Assembly (NCBI RefSeq): GCF_011040385.1
Contig: NZ_JAAIKB010000009.1
Coordinates: forward strand, 160,323-224,322
Source: Falsiroseomonas algicola
GTDB taxonomy: Bacteria; Pseudomonadota; Alphaproteobacteria; Acetobacterales; Acetobacteraceae
Length of the DNA stretch: 64,000 nucleotides
Reading direction: 5' to 3'
A program made the translations under genes and the position numbers. Under the pieces are notes generated by a model. That model searched no databases. It had not been told where the DNA came from and was given only the letters and a program-made list of their open reading frames with translations. Position 1 is the first letter of the stretch. The number at the start of each line of letters is the position of its first letter. Of this stretch, positions 16,089 through 25,126 are shown piece after piece.

Positions 16089-18403
16089 GGCTGTCCTTCC
16101 CCGTTCAGCGCCCGCCAGATACGCTCGGGGGTGGCCGGCAGTTCGACGCGCGCCGTCACGCCCACCCGCCACAGCGCATCCGTGATCGCGTTCGACATGG
16201 CGGCGAGCGACCCCGTCACGCCGGATTCCCCAGCACCCTTCACGCCCAGCGGATTGCTGCGCGCCGGCACCTCATGCAAGGCGACCGCCATGGAGGGCAG
16301 GTCGGCGGCGCGGGGCATCGCATAGTCCATGAAGGACCCGGACAGCATCTGGCCATCCGCATCATAGACGATCCGCTCCGTCAGCGCCTGGCCGAGCCCC
16401 TGCGCGACGCCGCCCTGCACCTGGCCATGCACGATGGCGGGGTTGATCACCACGCCGACATCATCGACGGCGAGGTAGCGGTCCACGCGGAGCTGCCCCG
16501 TCTCCGGGTCGATCTCGATCTCGACGATGTGGCAGCCATTCGGGAAGTTCAGGTCCTCCGCATCGAAGTCGCCCGTCGAATCCAGCGTCTCCGGCAGGTC
16601 GCCAGGCAATACCGGCGCCTCGCGCCGCCAGCGCGCGAGGTCGAGCAGCGCGACGGCGCGATCCGTCCCGACCACGCGGAACTCCCCCGCTTCGAAGACG
16701 ACGTCGGCTTCCGCCACCTCCAGCCGATGCGCGGCCAGCAGGCGGCCCTTGCGCACCACCTCCGCGCATCCCAGCGACAGCGCCGATCCCGCCATGATCA
16801 GGGAGCGGGAGGCGATGGAGGCGAGGCCGCGCGGTACGTCGCGGCTGTCGCCCTGGCGGAGGCGGATGGCCTCCGCCGGAATGCCGAGCCGGTCGCCGAC
16901 CAGTTGCGCGAAGCTCGTCTCATGCCCCTGGCCGCTGGACTGCGTCGCCACCACCAGGTCGATCCCGCCCTCCTCCGGGAAGCGGATCGTGGCGCTTTCG
17001 TAGAGCAGCCCGCCCACGCATTCGAGGAAGCAGCAGATCCCCCGCCCGCGCAGCCTTCCTGCCGCGCGTGATGCGGCCTCCCGCGCCGCGAAGCCATCCC
17101 AATCGGCCAGCGCGAGGGCCTTGGCGAGCACCGCGTCGAAATCGCCGCTGTCGTAGAGCCGCCCGGCCGGGTTGCGGTAGGGCATGGCGGAGGCTGGGAT
17201 CAGGTTCCGGCGCCGCAGCGCGATGGGGTCCCGCCCCGTCTCGCGCGCCGCCGCATCCACCAGGCTTTCCATCACCAGCGCCGCCGCTTCCCGCCCCGCG
17301 CCGCGATAGGGGCCGGTGGAGGCGGTGTTGGTGAAGACGAGCTTCACCGTCACGTCGATGCAGGGCGTGCGATAGACCAGCGGCAGGCCGTTGGTCGTGT
17401 TGCGGATGGTCACGTAGGGACCGTGGACGGAGTAGTAGGCGCCCATCGCATCCAGGACGTGGAGCCGCACCGCGAGGAAGTTGCCCTCCCCGTCCAGCGC
17501 CAGCTCCGCCTCCATCACCGCGTCGCGGCCGTGGTTGTCGGAAAGCAAATGCTCCGCCCGCGTGCCGCGCCACTTCACCGGCCGGCCGAGCGCCCGCGCG
17601 GCATGCAGGATGGCGACATCCTCGGGATAGGGCTGTTCCTTCACCCCGAAGGCGCCGCCGACATCATGGGTGAAGACCAGCATGCGTTCCTGCGGCACCT
17701 TGAAGGTGTGTTCGCAGAGGACTCGCAGCATGTAGCGCACGCCCTGGCTGGCGCAGGTCAGGCTCCAGGCCTCGGTCGCGGCGTCGAAGCTGGCGATGGC
17801 GGTGCGCGGCTCGATCGGGTTGGCGATGACGCGGTTGTTGACCAGGCGCAGACGCGTGACGTGTGCGGCGCGGGCGAAGGCGGCGGCGGTCGCCTCCGCA
17901 TCGCCGCCCTGCCAGGTCAGGCCGACATTCTCCGGTGCCGCGTCCCAGACGCGGGGCGCACCGGGCTCCACGGCGGCGGCGGTATCGACCACGGCGGGCA
18001 GCGGCTCGATCTCCGCCAGCACCAGCTCCGCCGCGTCCTCCGCCTGCGCGCGCGTCTCCGCCACCACCACGGCGATCGGCTCCCCCACATGGCGCACGCG
18101 GTCCGCCGCGAAGGCGGGGCGAGGGGCCTCCACCGGGGTGGGCATGCGGAAGCCCGGCATGGGCAGGTAGGGGATGGGGCCGATGCCGGCGGCCTGCAGA
18201 TCCGCCGCGGTGAAGATGCCGAGCACGCCGGGCGCGGCGCGTGCCGCCGCCGCATCGATCCCGCGGAGATGGCCATGCGCGTAGGAGGATCGGACGAAGA
18301 CCGCATGGGCCTGGCCGGGCAGGTCGATGTCGTCGGTGAAGACGCCGCGGCCGGTCAGCAGCCGCGCATCCTCCCGCCGCCGGACGGGGCGGGAGAGGCT
18401 CAC
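16085..18403 (-). CDS. Molybdopterin-binding subunit of a xanthine-dehydrogenase-family hydroxylase
   Basis: A 772-residue large subunit of the CO/xanthine dehydrogenase family. It begins with the family opening RREDARLLTGRGVFTDDI, then has the MoCo-binding segments GGAFGVKEQPYPED (about 249-262), GPYRGAGR (about 357-364), QSSGQGHETSFAQLVGDRLG and KGAGESG (with the catalytic-type Glu, about 724-730). Such subunits hydroxylate N-heterocycles or aldehydes. They normally need an FAD subunit and a 2Fe-2S subunit, and neither gene is in the window. The start is GTG at 18403. It is divergent from a TetR gene, with an operator-like dyad in between. It lacks the CO-dehydrogenase AYRCSFR loop. Confidence 0.9.
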   Translation of the reverse strand: MSLSRPVRRREDARLLTGRGVFTDDIDLPGQAHAVFVRSSYAHGHLRGIDAAAARAAPGVLGIFTAADLQAAGIGPIPYLPMPGFRMPTPVEAPRPAFAADRVRHVGEPIAVVVAETRAQAEDAAELVLAEIEPLPAVVDTAAAVEPGAPRVWDAAPENVGLTWQGGDAEATAAAFARAAHVTRLRLVNNRVIANPIEPRTAIASFDAATEAWSLTCASQGVRYMLRVLCEHTFKVPQERMLVFTHDVGGAFGVKEQPYPEDVAILHAARALGRPVKWRGTRAEHLLSDNHGRDAVMEAELALDGEGNFLAVRLHVLDAMGAYYSVHGPYVTIRNTTNGLPLVYRTPCIDVTVKLVFTNTASTGPYRGAGREAAALVMESLVDAAARETGRDPIALRRRNLIPASAMPYRNPAGRLYDSGDFDAVLAKALALADWDGFAAREAASRAAGRLRGRGICCFLECVGGLLYESATIRFPEEGGIDLVVATQSSGQGHETSFAQLVGDRLGIPAEAIRLRQGDSRDVPRGLASIASRSLIMAGSALSLGCAEVVRKGRLLAAHRLEVAEADVVFEAGEFRVVGTDRAVALLDLARWRREAPVLPGDLPETLDSTGDFDAEDLNFPNGCHIVEIEIDPETGQLRVDRYLAVDDVGVVINPAIVHGQVQGGVAQGLGQALTERIVYDADGQMLSGSFMDYAMPRAADLPSMAVALHEVPARSNPLGVKGAGESGVTGSLAAMSNAITDALWRVGVTARVELPATPERIWRALNGEGQP

Positions 18404-18484
18404 GGCTGGCGGGCCAGGGGCTGGCGGGGGTGTTGCGGCATGCGGCGTTCCTCCGCCCGCCGCGCTGGCGGCGGGCTGCTTTTC

Positions 18485-18502
18485 TGATTAATCAGTTAGT
18501 CA
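18485..18502. promoter_or_regulatory. TetR-type operator candidate, copy 1
   Basis: TGATTAA-TCAG-TTAGTCA is a near-perfect dyad (one mismatch) in the gap between the hydroxylase gene and the TetR gene. A 19-base stretch here (18486-18504, read on the minus strand) matches 19353-19371 in 17 positions. That second copy lies in front of the transporter operon that TetR precedes. A further TAGTCA follows at 18507-18512. The pattern TGAYTAAnnnnTTARTCA resembles known TetR-family operators in form. Confidence 0.65.
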
Positions 18503-18588
18503 ACGCTAGTCAGCCGGGCCGCGGATGGTCAAGTCTGCATCGCGCCGCCGCTTGCGCGCGGGAACGGCAACGGGAATAGAAACGCACC

Positions 18589-19320
18589 ATGAGGTCAGAT
18601 ACCCCGAAGCGTCGCGCCCGCCCTGCGGCGGAGAGGACCGGCGCCGCCCCGCGGCGGGACGCCGAGGCGCAGCCGCGCATCCCCGGCGAATCGCAGCGCC
18701 GCATCCTGGCCTGCGCGCGGGTGGAATTCGCGGAGAAGGGATTCGCCGGCGCCCGCACGGAAGCCATCGTCCGTGCCGCGGGCGTGAACCCCAACCTGCT
18801 CTACCACTATTTCGGCTCCAAGGACGGGCTCTTCGTCGCGGTGATGGAGGAGGTCTATGGCGACGTCCGGTCCCACCATGGCGACCTGGAGCTGGATGCG
18901 CTGGCACCGGAGGAGGCGATCAGGCGGCTGACGGAGGCGACCTTCGACCTCTTCGTCGCCTCCGACGACGTGATCCGCCTGCTGTCCACGGAGAACATCC
19001 ACCACGCCGAGCATATCCGCGGCTCCGACCGCATCGCCCATCTCTACGACCCGCTGCTGGCCATCATCGAACGCCAGCTGGCGCGGGGGCGGGAACTGGG
19101 CGTCTTCAGGGCGGAGGTGGATGCGCAGGAACTCTTCATCACCATCACCGGCCTCTCGTACTTCTACCTCTCCAACCGGCATACGCTGAGCGTCATCCTG
19201 CGCACGGACCTCAATGCGCGGGCGCGGCGGGAGAGGCGGCGGCGGCACATCGTCGATGTCGTGCTGACCTATCTGCGCCACGGCGATGACGGCGCGCAGC
19301 GCCTGGCACCGCGCAGCTGA
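18589..19320 (+). CDS. TetR/AcrR family transcriptional regulator
   Basis: A 243-residue regulator. After a basic 35-residue N-terminal tail, the TetR helix-turn-helix spans about residues 36-82 (QRRILACARVEFAEKGF and AGVNPNLLYHYFGSKDGLF, shown split at the family landmarks). The ligand-binding domain follows and resembles those with a C-terminal TetR_C module. TetR proteins usually repress neighbouring genes until a ligand binds. The same dyad is found upstream of the divergent hydroxylase and of the downstream transporter operon, so it probably controls both. Confidence 0.9.
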   Translation: MRSDTPKRRARPAAERTGAAPRRDAEAQPRIPGESQRRILACARVEFAEKGFAGARTEAIVRAAGVNPNLLYHYFGSKDGLFVAVMEEVYGDVRSHHGDLELDALAPEEAIRRLTEATFDLFVASDDVIRLLSTENIHHAEHIRGSDRIAHLYDPLLAIIERQLARGRELGVFRAEVDAQELFITITGLSYFYLSNRHTLSVILRTDLNARARRERRRRHIVDVVLTYLRHGDDGAQRLAPRS

Positions 19321-19354
19321 ACGGCTTGACCGCGCCCGCGACACCTGGATAAGT

Positions 19355-19372
19355 TGACTAACTACTTAATCG
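19355..19372. promoter_or_regulatory. TetR-type operator candidate, copy 2
   Basis: TGACTAA-CTAC-TTAATCG is the second copy of the dyad seen at 18485. It lies 64 bases before the binding-protein start. A TTGACC at 19326-19331 followed 16-18 bases later by GATAAG or TAAGTT (19348-19355) could be the -35 and -10 boxes, so the dyad would cover the transcription start, a usual position for a repressor. Confidence 0.6.
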
Positions 19373-19435
19373 GACCGCCGAAGGCGGCCGCGTCCAAACC
19401 GGCGCCTCGCGCGCCGCCATCCGGAGGGAGCTGTC

Positions 19436-20437
19436 ATGAGGAAGTGGCTTGCGGCCGCGGCCGCCATCGTCGGGCTGCACATCGCGGCACCCGTCGCGGC
19501 GCAGGAACGCGTGACGCTGGCGCTGAACTGGACGCCATCCGGCGACCACGCGCCGCTCTACTACGCCATCCAGCAGGGCTGGTACCGCGCCGCCGGCGCC
19601 GATGTGCGGCTGGAGATCGCGCGCGGCTCCGGCGCCTCCGCCGCCCGCGTCGGCGCGGGCGCGGAGATGGGCATCTCCGACCTCGGCTCCGTCATGGTCG
19701 CGCGCGGCGCGGGGGCGGACATCGTCGCGGTGATGAACATCTTCGCGAATTCGCCGCAGGGCTTCTACTGGCTCCGCTCCTCCGGCATCCAGTCGGTGCG
19801 CGACTTCGCGGGCCGCCGCCTCGGCAATCCGCCCGGCGACGCGGCGCGCGTCATGTGGCCCGCCATCGCGCGGCGGCTCGGCATGGAAGCCAACGCCGTC
19901 ACCTGGGTGAACATCAACCCCGCCGCCAAGCCCGCCGCGCTCATCTCCCGCCAGGTCGATGGCACCACCTTCTTCTACAACTACCACTACATCATGGAAC
20001 GCGAGATCGGCGCCGATCTCGGCTTCGCCTCCTGGCGCTCGCTTGGCCTGAACCTCTACGGCAACAGCCTGATCGCGAATGAGCGCTTCCTGCGGGAGAA
20101 GGCGGATGTCGCCCGCGCCGTGGTGCGCGTGACGCAGCGCGCCTACATCCATTGCGTGCAGACGCCGGAACCCTGCGTCGCCGCCATGGCCGCCGCCGTC
20201 TCCGGCATCAAGCCGGAGGAGGAGATCCAGAACTGGCGCCTGACGGTCGCGGAGCTCTTCAACGACGACGCCTTCCGCAACCAGGCCTTCGGCTTCATGG
20301 TGCCGGAACGCGTGCGCGCCGACCTCGCCGTGGTGCGGGAGACCTTCGAACTCCAGCGGCCCTTCGAGGCCGAGGCGGTGGCGACCAACGCGCTGCTCGA
20401 CACCACGCTGCGCCTGCCCGCCGCCGCTACCCGCTGA
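19436..20437 (+). CDS. ABC transporter substrate-binding protein (NMT1/TauA-like)
   Basis: A 333-residue periplasmic binding protein. The signal peptide ends near residue 22 (APVAAQ). The mature protein begins LALNWTPSGDHAPLYYAIQQ and has GWYRAAGADV, the NMT1-like signature. It is the first gene of a four-gene plus-strand unit (binding protein, permease, ATPase, aminotransferase) after the TetR-type operator. The ligand is unknown; the aminotransferase and the divergent molybdenum hydroxylase suggest an organic nitrogen compound. Confidence 0.9.
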   Translation: MRKWLAAAAAIVGLHIAAPVAAQERVTLALNWTPSGDHAPLYYAIQQGWYRAAGADVRLEIARGSGASAARVGAGAEMGISDLGSVMVARGAGADIVAVMNIFANSPQGFYWLRSSGIQSVRDFAGRRLGNPPGDAARVMWPAIARRLGMEANAVTWVNINPAAKPAALISRQVDGTTFFYNYHYIMEREIGADLGFASWRSLGLNLYGNSLIANERFLREKADVARAVVRVTQRAYIHCVQTPEPCVAAMAAAVSGIKPEEEIQNWRLTVAELFNDDAFRNQAFGFMVPERVRADLAVVRETFELQRPFEAEAVATNALLDTTLRLPAAATR

Positions 20438-20446
20438 GCATCCGCG

Positions 20447-21208
20447 ATGCAGCGCAAGACACTCCAGGTCGCGGGCATTGCGCTGCTCGCCCACCTGCTC
20501 GCCCTGCTGGCCTGGCACCTGGTGGTGACGGTCGGCAAGGTGCCGGCCTTCATCCTGCCCTCGCCCGCCGCCACCTTCGCGACGCTGGGCAATGCCCGCT
20601 ACGACTGGTGGGGCAACACCGCGGTGACGGCGGTGGAGATCATGGGCGGCTTTGCCATCGCCACCGTCCTCGGCGTGCTCTTCGCCCTCGCCTTTACCTG
20701 GAGCCGGCTGGCACTGACGCTGCTGATGCCGCTGCTCATCACCTTCAACATGATTCCGAAGGTCGCGCTCGGCCCGCTGGTCATCGTGTGGATGAGCTAT
20801 GGCGTCGTCACCAACATCGTCATCGCCTTCGCCATCGCCTTCTTCCCCATCCTGCTGACGACGCTGCGCGGGCTGCGGGAGACGGAGCCGGAGCTGCTGG
20901 AACTGGTGGGCGCGCTGCACGCCACGCGCTGGCAGGTCTTCACCAAGATCCAGCTGCCGGGTTCACTGCCCTACCTCTTCTCCGGCATGAAGGTGGGCTC
21001 CGTGCTCGCCGTTGCAGGCGCCATCGTCGGCGAGTTCATCGGATCGGAAGCCGGGCTCGGCTACCTCATGCTGCAGGTGCAGGTGCGGCTCGACACCGCG
21101 GCGATGATGATGTCGGTGCTGCTGATCAGCCTGATCGGCATCATCCTCTATGGCCTCGTCTCGGCGCTCGAGGCGCTGGTGGTGGTGCGCGATGCCCGTC
21201 TCGGCTGA
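20447..21208 (+). CDS. ABC transporter permease (SsuC/TauC type)
   Basis: A 253-residue inner-membrane permease. About six helices are visible, the first at 7-25. The EAA-type loop is present (ETEPELLELVGALHATRWQV, about residues 144-163). It starts nine bases after the binding protein and overlaps the ATPase reading frame if that gene begins at 21192. It would act as a homodimer here, since only one permease gene is present, unlike the 8481-11956 system. Confidence 0.9.
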   Translation: MQRKTLQVAGIALLAHLLALLAWHLVVTVGKVPAFILPSPAATFATLGNARYDWWGNTAVTAVEIMGGFAIATVLGVLFALAFTWSRLALTLLMPLLITFNMIPKVALGPLVIVWMSYGVVTNIVIAFAIAFFPILLTTLRGLRETEPELLELVGALHATRWQVFTKIQLPGSLPYLFSGMKVGSVLAVAGAIVGEFIGSEAGLGYLMLQVQVRLDTAAMMMSVLLISLIGIILYGLVSALEALVVVRDARLG

Positions 21209-21989
21209 TCCCATGAACACGGAGGCCGCGCCCTTCATCCGCCTGCGCAACGTCGCCAAGACCTTCACGCGCGACGGTGCGGAGTTCCAGGCGCTGTCGG
21301 ATGCCAGCTTCGACATCCGGGCCGGGGAATTCGTCTGCCTGGTCGGTCCCTCCGGCTGCGGGAAATCCACGCTGCTCCGCATCCTCGCAGGGCTGCTGCC
21401 GGCCAATGCGGGCTCCACCGTCTCCATCGGCAGCCCGGCCGATCCCTTCCGCCCGGGCCGGGATGTCGGCATCGCCTTCCAGCAGCCGCTGCTGCTGAAA
21501 TGGCGCCGGGTGCTGGAGAACGTCATGCTCCCCGCCGAGATCCTCGGCCTGCCGATGCGGGAGACGCGGGAGCGGGCGCGGGACCTGCTGAACCTGGTCG
21601 GCCTGTCCCAGGCCGAGCGGAAATACCCCTATGAGCTCTCCGGCGGCATGCAGCAGCGCGTCGCCATCGCGCGGTCCCTGGTGCATGACCCGAAGCTGGT
21701 GCTGATGGACGAGCCCTTCGGCGCGCTGGATGCGCTGACCCGCGAACGCATGAATGTCGAGCTGCTGCGCATCTGGGAGAAGAGCGGCAAGACCATCGTG
21801 CTGGTGACGCATGGGATCGGGGAGGCCGTGTTCCTCGGCCAGCGCGTGGTGGTGCTGACGGCCGGGCCCGCCCGGATGGCCGCCGACATCCCGATCGAAC
21901 TGCCGCCGCAGCGCACGCTTGAACTCAAGACGAGCGAGGCCTTCGGCGCCTATTCCCGGCGGATCTACGGGCTGCTCGGCATGAGCTGA
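21192..21989 (+). CDS. ABC transporter ATP-binding protein
   Basis: A 265-residue ATPase. Walker A is GPSGCGKST (52-60), the signature LSGGMQQ (149-155), Walker B LVLMDE (169-174) followed by PFGALDA, and the switch His in VTHG. Two starts are possible: ATG at 21192, overlapping the permease by 17 bases, or ATG at 21213, four bases after its stop. No ribosome site separates them; coupling is likely either way. Confidence 0.92.
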   Translation: MPVSADPMNTEAAPFIRLRNVAKTFTRDGAEFQALSDASFDIRAGEFVCLVGPSGCGKSTLLRILAGLLPANAGSTVSIGSPADPFRPGRDVGIAFQQPLLLKWRRVLENVMLPAEILGLPMRETRERARDLLNLVGLSQAERKYPYELSGGMQQRVAIARSLVHDPKLVLMDEPFGALDALTRERMNVELLRIWEKSGKTIVLVTHGIGEAVFLGQRVVVLTAGPARMAADIPIELPPQRTLELKTSEAFGAYSRRIYGLLGMS

Positions 21990-22060
21990 GGCCGGGGGGC
22001 TTGCCCTCCGTCCCGGCGCGGGGCATCCGCAGCGCGCCGACAGGGACGCCGCTTCGCATC

Positions 22061-23239
22061 ATGGACCAGCCCGCCACCGATCTCACCCAGCTCCTGCCCG
22101 CCCGCATCCAGGGCGTGGGCACCAGCCAGATCGGGCTCGTCGCCGATCGCGGCCGCGACGACCCGGAGGTGGTGAAGCTCTGGATCGGGGAGGGCGACCT
22201 GCCCACGCCGCCCTTCATCGTGGAAGCCGCCCATCGCGCCATGCTGGCTGGCGAGACGCGCTACACCTATTCCCGCGGCATCCCCGCCTTGCACCGCGCG
22301 CTGTCCGACTACCACCGCCGCCACTGGGGCGTGGAGGTGGCGCCGGAGCGCTTCGCCATCACCGCCGGCGGCATGAACGCCATCATGCAGGCCTGCCAGG
22401 CGCTGCTGGAGCCGGGCGAGGAGGTGATCATCCCCGTCCCCGGCTGGCCGAACCTGGGCGAGGCCGTGCGCGTCACGGGCGGCGTGCCCGTCACGGTGCC
22501 CTATCGCCAGAGCGCCACCGGCCGTTTCTCCCTGCCGCTGGAGGACATCCTGGCGGCCGTGACGCCACGCACGCGCATCATCGTGGTGAACTCCCCCTCC
22601 AACCCCACGGGCTGGGTGATGCCGATGGGGGAGATGGAGGCGCTGCTGGCGGCGGCGCGGGAGCGCGGGCTCTGGATCATCTCGGACGAGGTCTACAACC
22701 ACTTCACCTATGGCAACGCCATCGCGCCGTCCTTCCTGCAGCTCGCCACGCCGTCGGACCGGCTGATCGTCACCAACACCTTCTCCAAGAACTGGGCGAT
22801 GACGGGCTGGCGCGCCGGCTGGATCATCTATCCCGAGGGGCTGGCCGCCACCTTCGGCAAGCTCGGCCAGTACAACACCACCTCCATCCCCACCTTCATC
22901 CAGCACGCCGCGGTGACGGCACTGGAGCAAGGGGACGGTTTCATCCGCACCATGGTCGGCCGCTGCGCGGAAGCCCGCGCCATCATGGTGGAGGGCCTGT
23001 CCCGCCTGAAGGGCGTCACCGTCTTCCCGCCCGATGGCGCCTTCTACCTGATGGCGCGGGTGGAGACGGGGGAAAAGAGCCTCGACCTGGCCTTCCGCCT
23101 GCTGCGGGAAGCGAAGGTAGGCGTCGCCCCCGGCACCGCCTTCGGGCCGGAAGGCGAGGGCTTCATCCGCATCTGCTTCGCCATCAGCCCCGAACTCGCA
23201 CGCGAGGCCGTGGCGCGGCTGGCGCGGGTGCTGGGATAG
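22061..23239 (+). CDS. Class I/II PLP-dependent aminotransferase
   Basis: A 392-residue fold-type I aminotransferase. PLP-binding features: NPTG (181-184), SDEVY (208-212) and the Schiff-base Lys243 in FSKNWAMTGWR. The closing Arg lies in GFIRICFA. Aspartate/alanine-type enzymes of subgroup I-gamma look like this. It sits 71 bases after the ABC ATPase on the same strand and is probably the last gene of the TetR-associated unit. The amino donor and acceptor are unknown. It is convergent with the deacetylase gene, with seven bases between. Confidence 0.9.
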   Translation: MDQPATDLTQLLPARIQGVGTSQIGLVADRGRDDPEVVKLWIGEGDLPTPPFIVEAAHRAMLAGETRYTYSRGIPALHRALSDYHRRHWGVEVAPERFAITAGGMNAIMQACQALLEPGEEVIIPVPGWPNLGEAVRVTGGVPVTVPYRQSATGRFSLPLEDILAAVTPRTRIIVVNSPSNPTGWVMPMGEMEALLAAARERGLWIISDEVYNHFTYGNAIAPSFLQLATPSDRLIVTNTFSKNWAMTGWRAGWIIYPEGLAATFGKLGQYNTTSIPTFIQHAAVTALEQGDGFIRTMVGRCAEARAIMVEGLSRLKGVTVFPPDGAFYLMARVETGEKSLDLAFRLLREAKVGVAPGTAFGPEGEGFIRICFAISPELAREAVARLARVLG

Positions 23240-23245
23240 GGTCTC

Positions 23246-24151
23246 TCAGCCCAGCATCTCCGAACCCGGCACGATGCCCCTCGGCAGGCCAGCGACATGC
23301 GCGGCCAGCTCGGCGGGGCGCGTGATCCACAGCCGGTCCCGATGCGCCAGGATGTGCTTCAGCGCGTCGCGCAGCGGCCGCAGGCGGAAGGGCTGGCCGA
23401 CGACGAAGCTGTGCAGGACGATGCTCATCACCAGCGGGCGGTGGCGTGACTGCTCCAGCATCTCGTCGAACTGGTCGGTGATCATCTCCGCGAATTCCCG
23501 GCCCGTGTGGTGGCGGAACACCATCGCCGGGCTGTCATTCAGCTCGACGCTGTAGGGGATGGACAGGATGGGGCCGGACCGCGTCGCCATCCAGAAGGGC
23601 TGGTCATCCGCCGGCCAGTCCATCATGTAGTCGAAGCCTTCCTCCTTCAGCAGGTCGAGCGTATGCGTGCCCTGCGACAGCCACGGGCCGAGCCAGCCGC
23701 GCGGCGCGCGGCCGGCATGCCGCGCGATGCCGTCCCGGGATTGCTGGATCAGCCGCCGCTCATCCTCCTCCCACATCCCTTCCTGCCGTTCGGCATTGGT
23801 GCGGCCATGGCCGACGAACTCGTCGCCGCGGGCCAGGATGGCGCGGCCGATCTCCGGCATCAGGTCCAGCGCGGCGGAGTTGCAGTTGTGCGCGGCCGGC
23901 AGGCCGAGTTCGTCCAGCAGGGCGAGGATGTTCCAGATGCCCACCCTGTTCCCGTAGTCGCGCCAGGCATAGTTCCGCTGCGTCTGGGGCGACCCCGCCA
24001 CGGTGCTGTCGCTGCCGAGGCCGGCGCGGAAGGCGTGGTGTTCGATGTTGGTGAAGACCTGCACGGCCAGCCTGCGCCCCTCCGGCCAGGCGTAGTCGGG
24101 GCGGGAGATGATGGCGCTGGGCGCATAGCGGTTCTGGTCGGGCAGCTTCAT
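23246..24151 (-). CDS. Polysaccharide deacetylase family protein (allantoinase-like)
   Basis: A 301-residue NodB-fold protein. It has the N-terminal strand LAVQVFTNIEHH, the metal-site region around HNCNSAALDL (in place of TFF or Y motifs) and HGRTNAE at about 114-120, and RGWLGPWLSQG. This arrangement matches PuuE-type or carbohydrate-esterase-4-like proteins without a signal peptide, so it is cytoplasmic and more likely acts on a small amide or imide than on a polysaccharide. It is the third gene in the minus-strand unit after GntR and a binding-protein-like gene. Confidence 0.82.
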   Translation of the reverse strand: MKLPDQNRYAPSAIISRPDYAWPEGRRLAVQVFTNIEHHAFRAGLGSDSTVAGSPQTQRNYAWRDYGNRVGIWNILALLDELGLPAAHNCNSAALDLMPEIGRAILARGDEFVGHGRTNAERQEGMWEEDERRLIQQSRDGIARHAGRAPRGWLGPWLSQGTHTLDLLKEEGFDYMMDWPADDQPFWMATRSGPILSIPYSVELNDSPAMVFRHHTGREFAEMITDQFDEMLEQSRHRPLVMSIVLHSFVVGQPFRLRPLRDALKHILAHRDRLWITRPAELAAHVAGLPRGIVPGSEMLG

Positions 24152-24205
24152 CGGACGATCCTCCGCGGGGCGTGGCGCGCATGATGCGCCAGCCCCGGCA
24201 CGGCG

Positions 24206-25126
24206 CTAGCCCCCGGTCGCCTCCGCCAGATAGGACAGGTCGATGTAGCGCGCGGGATCGGTCAGCGGCCGCGCCGGCACCGCATAGGTGGAGCGCAGGC
24301 GCAGCACCGTCGCGATGCCCGCGGGATCGATGGTGAGGTCACGGCGCAGCCCGCGCACGGGATCGATCAGCAGTGCGCAGGCGCGGTCCGCCACCGCCGG
24401 CGCGCCGCCCATGCGCGCGCGGAACAGCGCGCCCACGGCATCACGGTTCTCGGCCGCGCCGATCCAGTCGATGGCATCCTTCCAGGCCCGGATGAAGGCC
24501 ACCAGCGTCTCCCGGTTCGCAGCCGCCCAGGCGCGGGAGGCATTGCCCGTCACGCCGGCATAGGCGCCGATCATGTCGGTGGCGCGCGCCAGGCGGCGGA
24601 AGCCCTTCGCTTCCGCCACCAGGTCGGGCGGCGTGGTCAGCAGCGTCGCGGCGGTGCGGCCTTCCAGCAGCGCCTCCAGCCGCATGCCATGGCCGCCGAC
24701 GCGGAAGAACGGCGTCTCCGCCTCCGTCAGCCCCGACAGGCGCAGCATCTCTCGCAGCACGAAGGCATAGCCGGTGGTCAGCGCATCCACCGCCAGGCTC
24801 TGGCCGCGCAGCGCCGCGATGTCGGGCACATCCGGCGCCGCCATCAGGCTCAGCACGGCGTCATCGATGCCCATGAAGGCGAAGAAATCGGTGCCGCCCT
24901 CGATCCCCGCCTCACCCTGTGCCTCCACATAGGTGACGACGTTGTCGAAGGCGGTCAGCGCCACCTGGCGCCGCCCCGTATGCAGGTCCCGCGCCAGCTC
25001 CACCGAATTGGGCGTGATGGACAGCGTCACCACGAGGCCGTGGCGCGCGAAGAAGCCCTGTTCCTCTGCCACCCACATCGGCAGGTTGGACGCGCCCTGG
25101 AAGGCGACGACGTCGAGGGTCTTCAT
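24206..25126 (-). CDS. NMT1/THI5-like binding protein without signal peptide
   Basis: A 306-residue protein with the fold signature of NMT1/TauA-like proteins (NLPMWVAEEQGFFARHGL near residue 15, GRRQVALTAFDNVVTY near 55). The ATG at 25126 overlaps the GntR stop by four bases, and there is no signal peptide in front of the first beta strand (MKTLDVVAFQGASN). No permease or ATPase is adjacent. It may be a cytoplasmic ligand sensor or enzyme-like protein rather than a transport protein, or its signal may have been lost. Position between GntR and a deacetylase suggests they share one ligand. Confidence 0.8.
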   Translation of the reverse strand: MKTLDVVAFQGASNLPMWVAEEQGFFARHGLVVTLSITPNSVELARDLHTGRRQVALTAFDNVVTYVEAQGEAGIEGGTDFFAFMGIDDAVLSLMAAPDVPDIAALRGQSLAVDALTTGYAFVLREMLRLSGLTEAETPFFRVGGHGMRLEALLEGRTAATLLTTPPDLVAEAKGFRRLARATDMIGAYAGVTGNASRAWAAANRETLVAFIRAWKDAIDWIGAAENRDAVGALFRARMGGAPAVADRACALLIDPVRGLRRDLTIDPAGIATVLRLRSTYAVPARPLTDPARYIDLSYLAEATGG

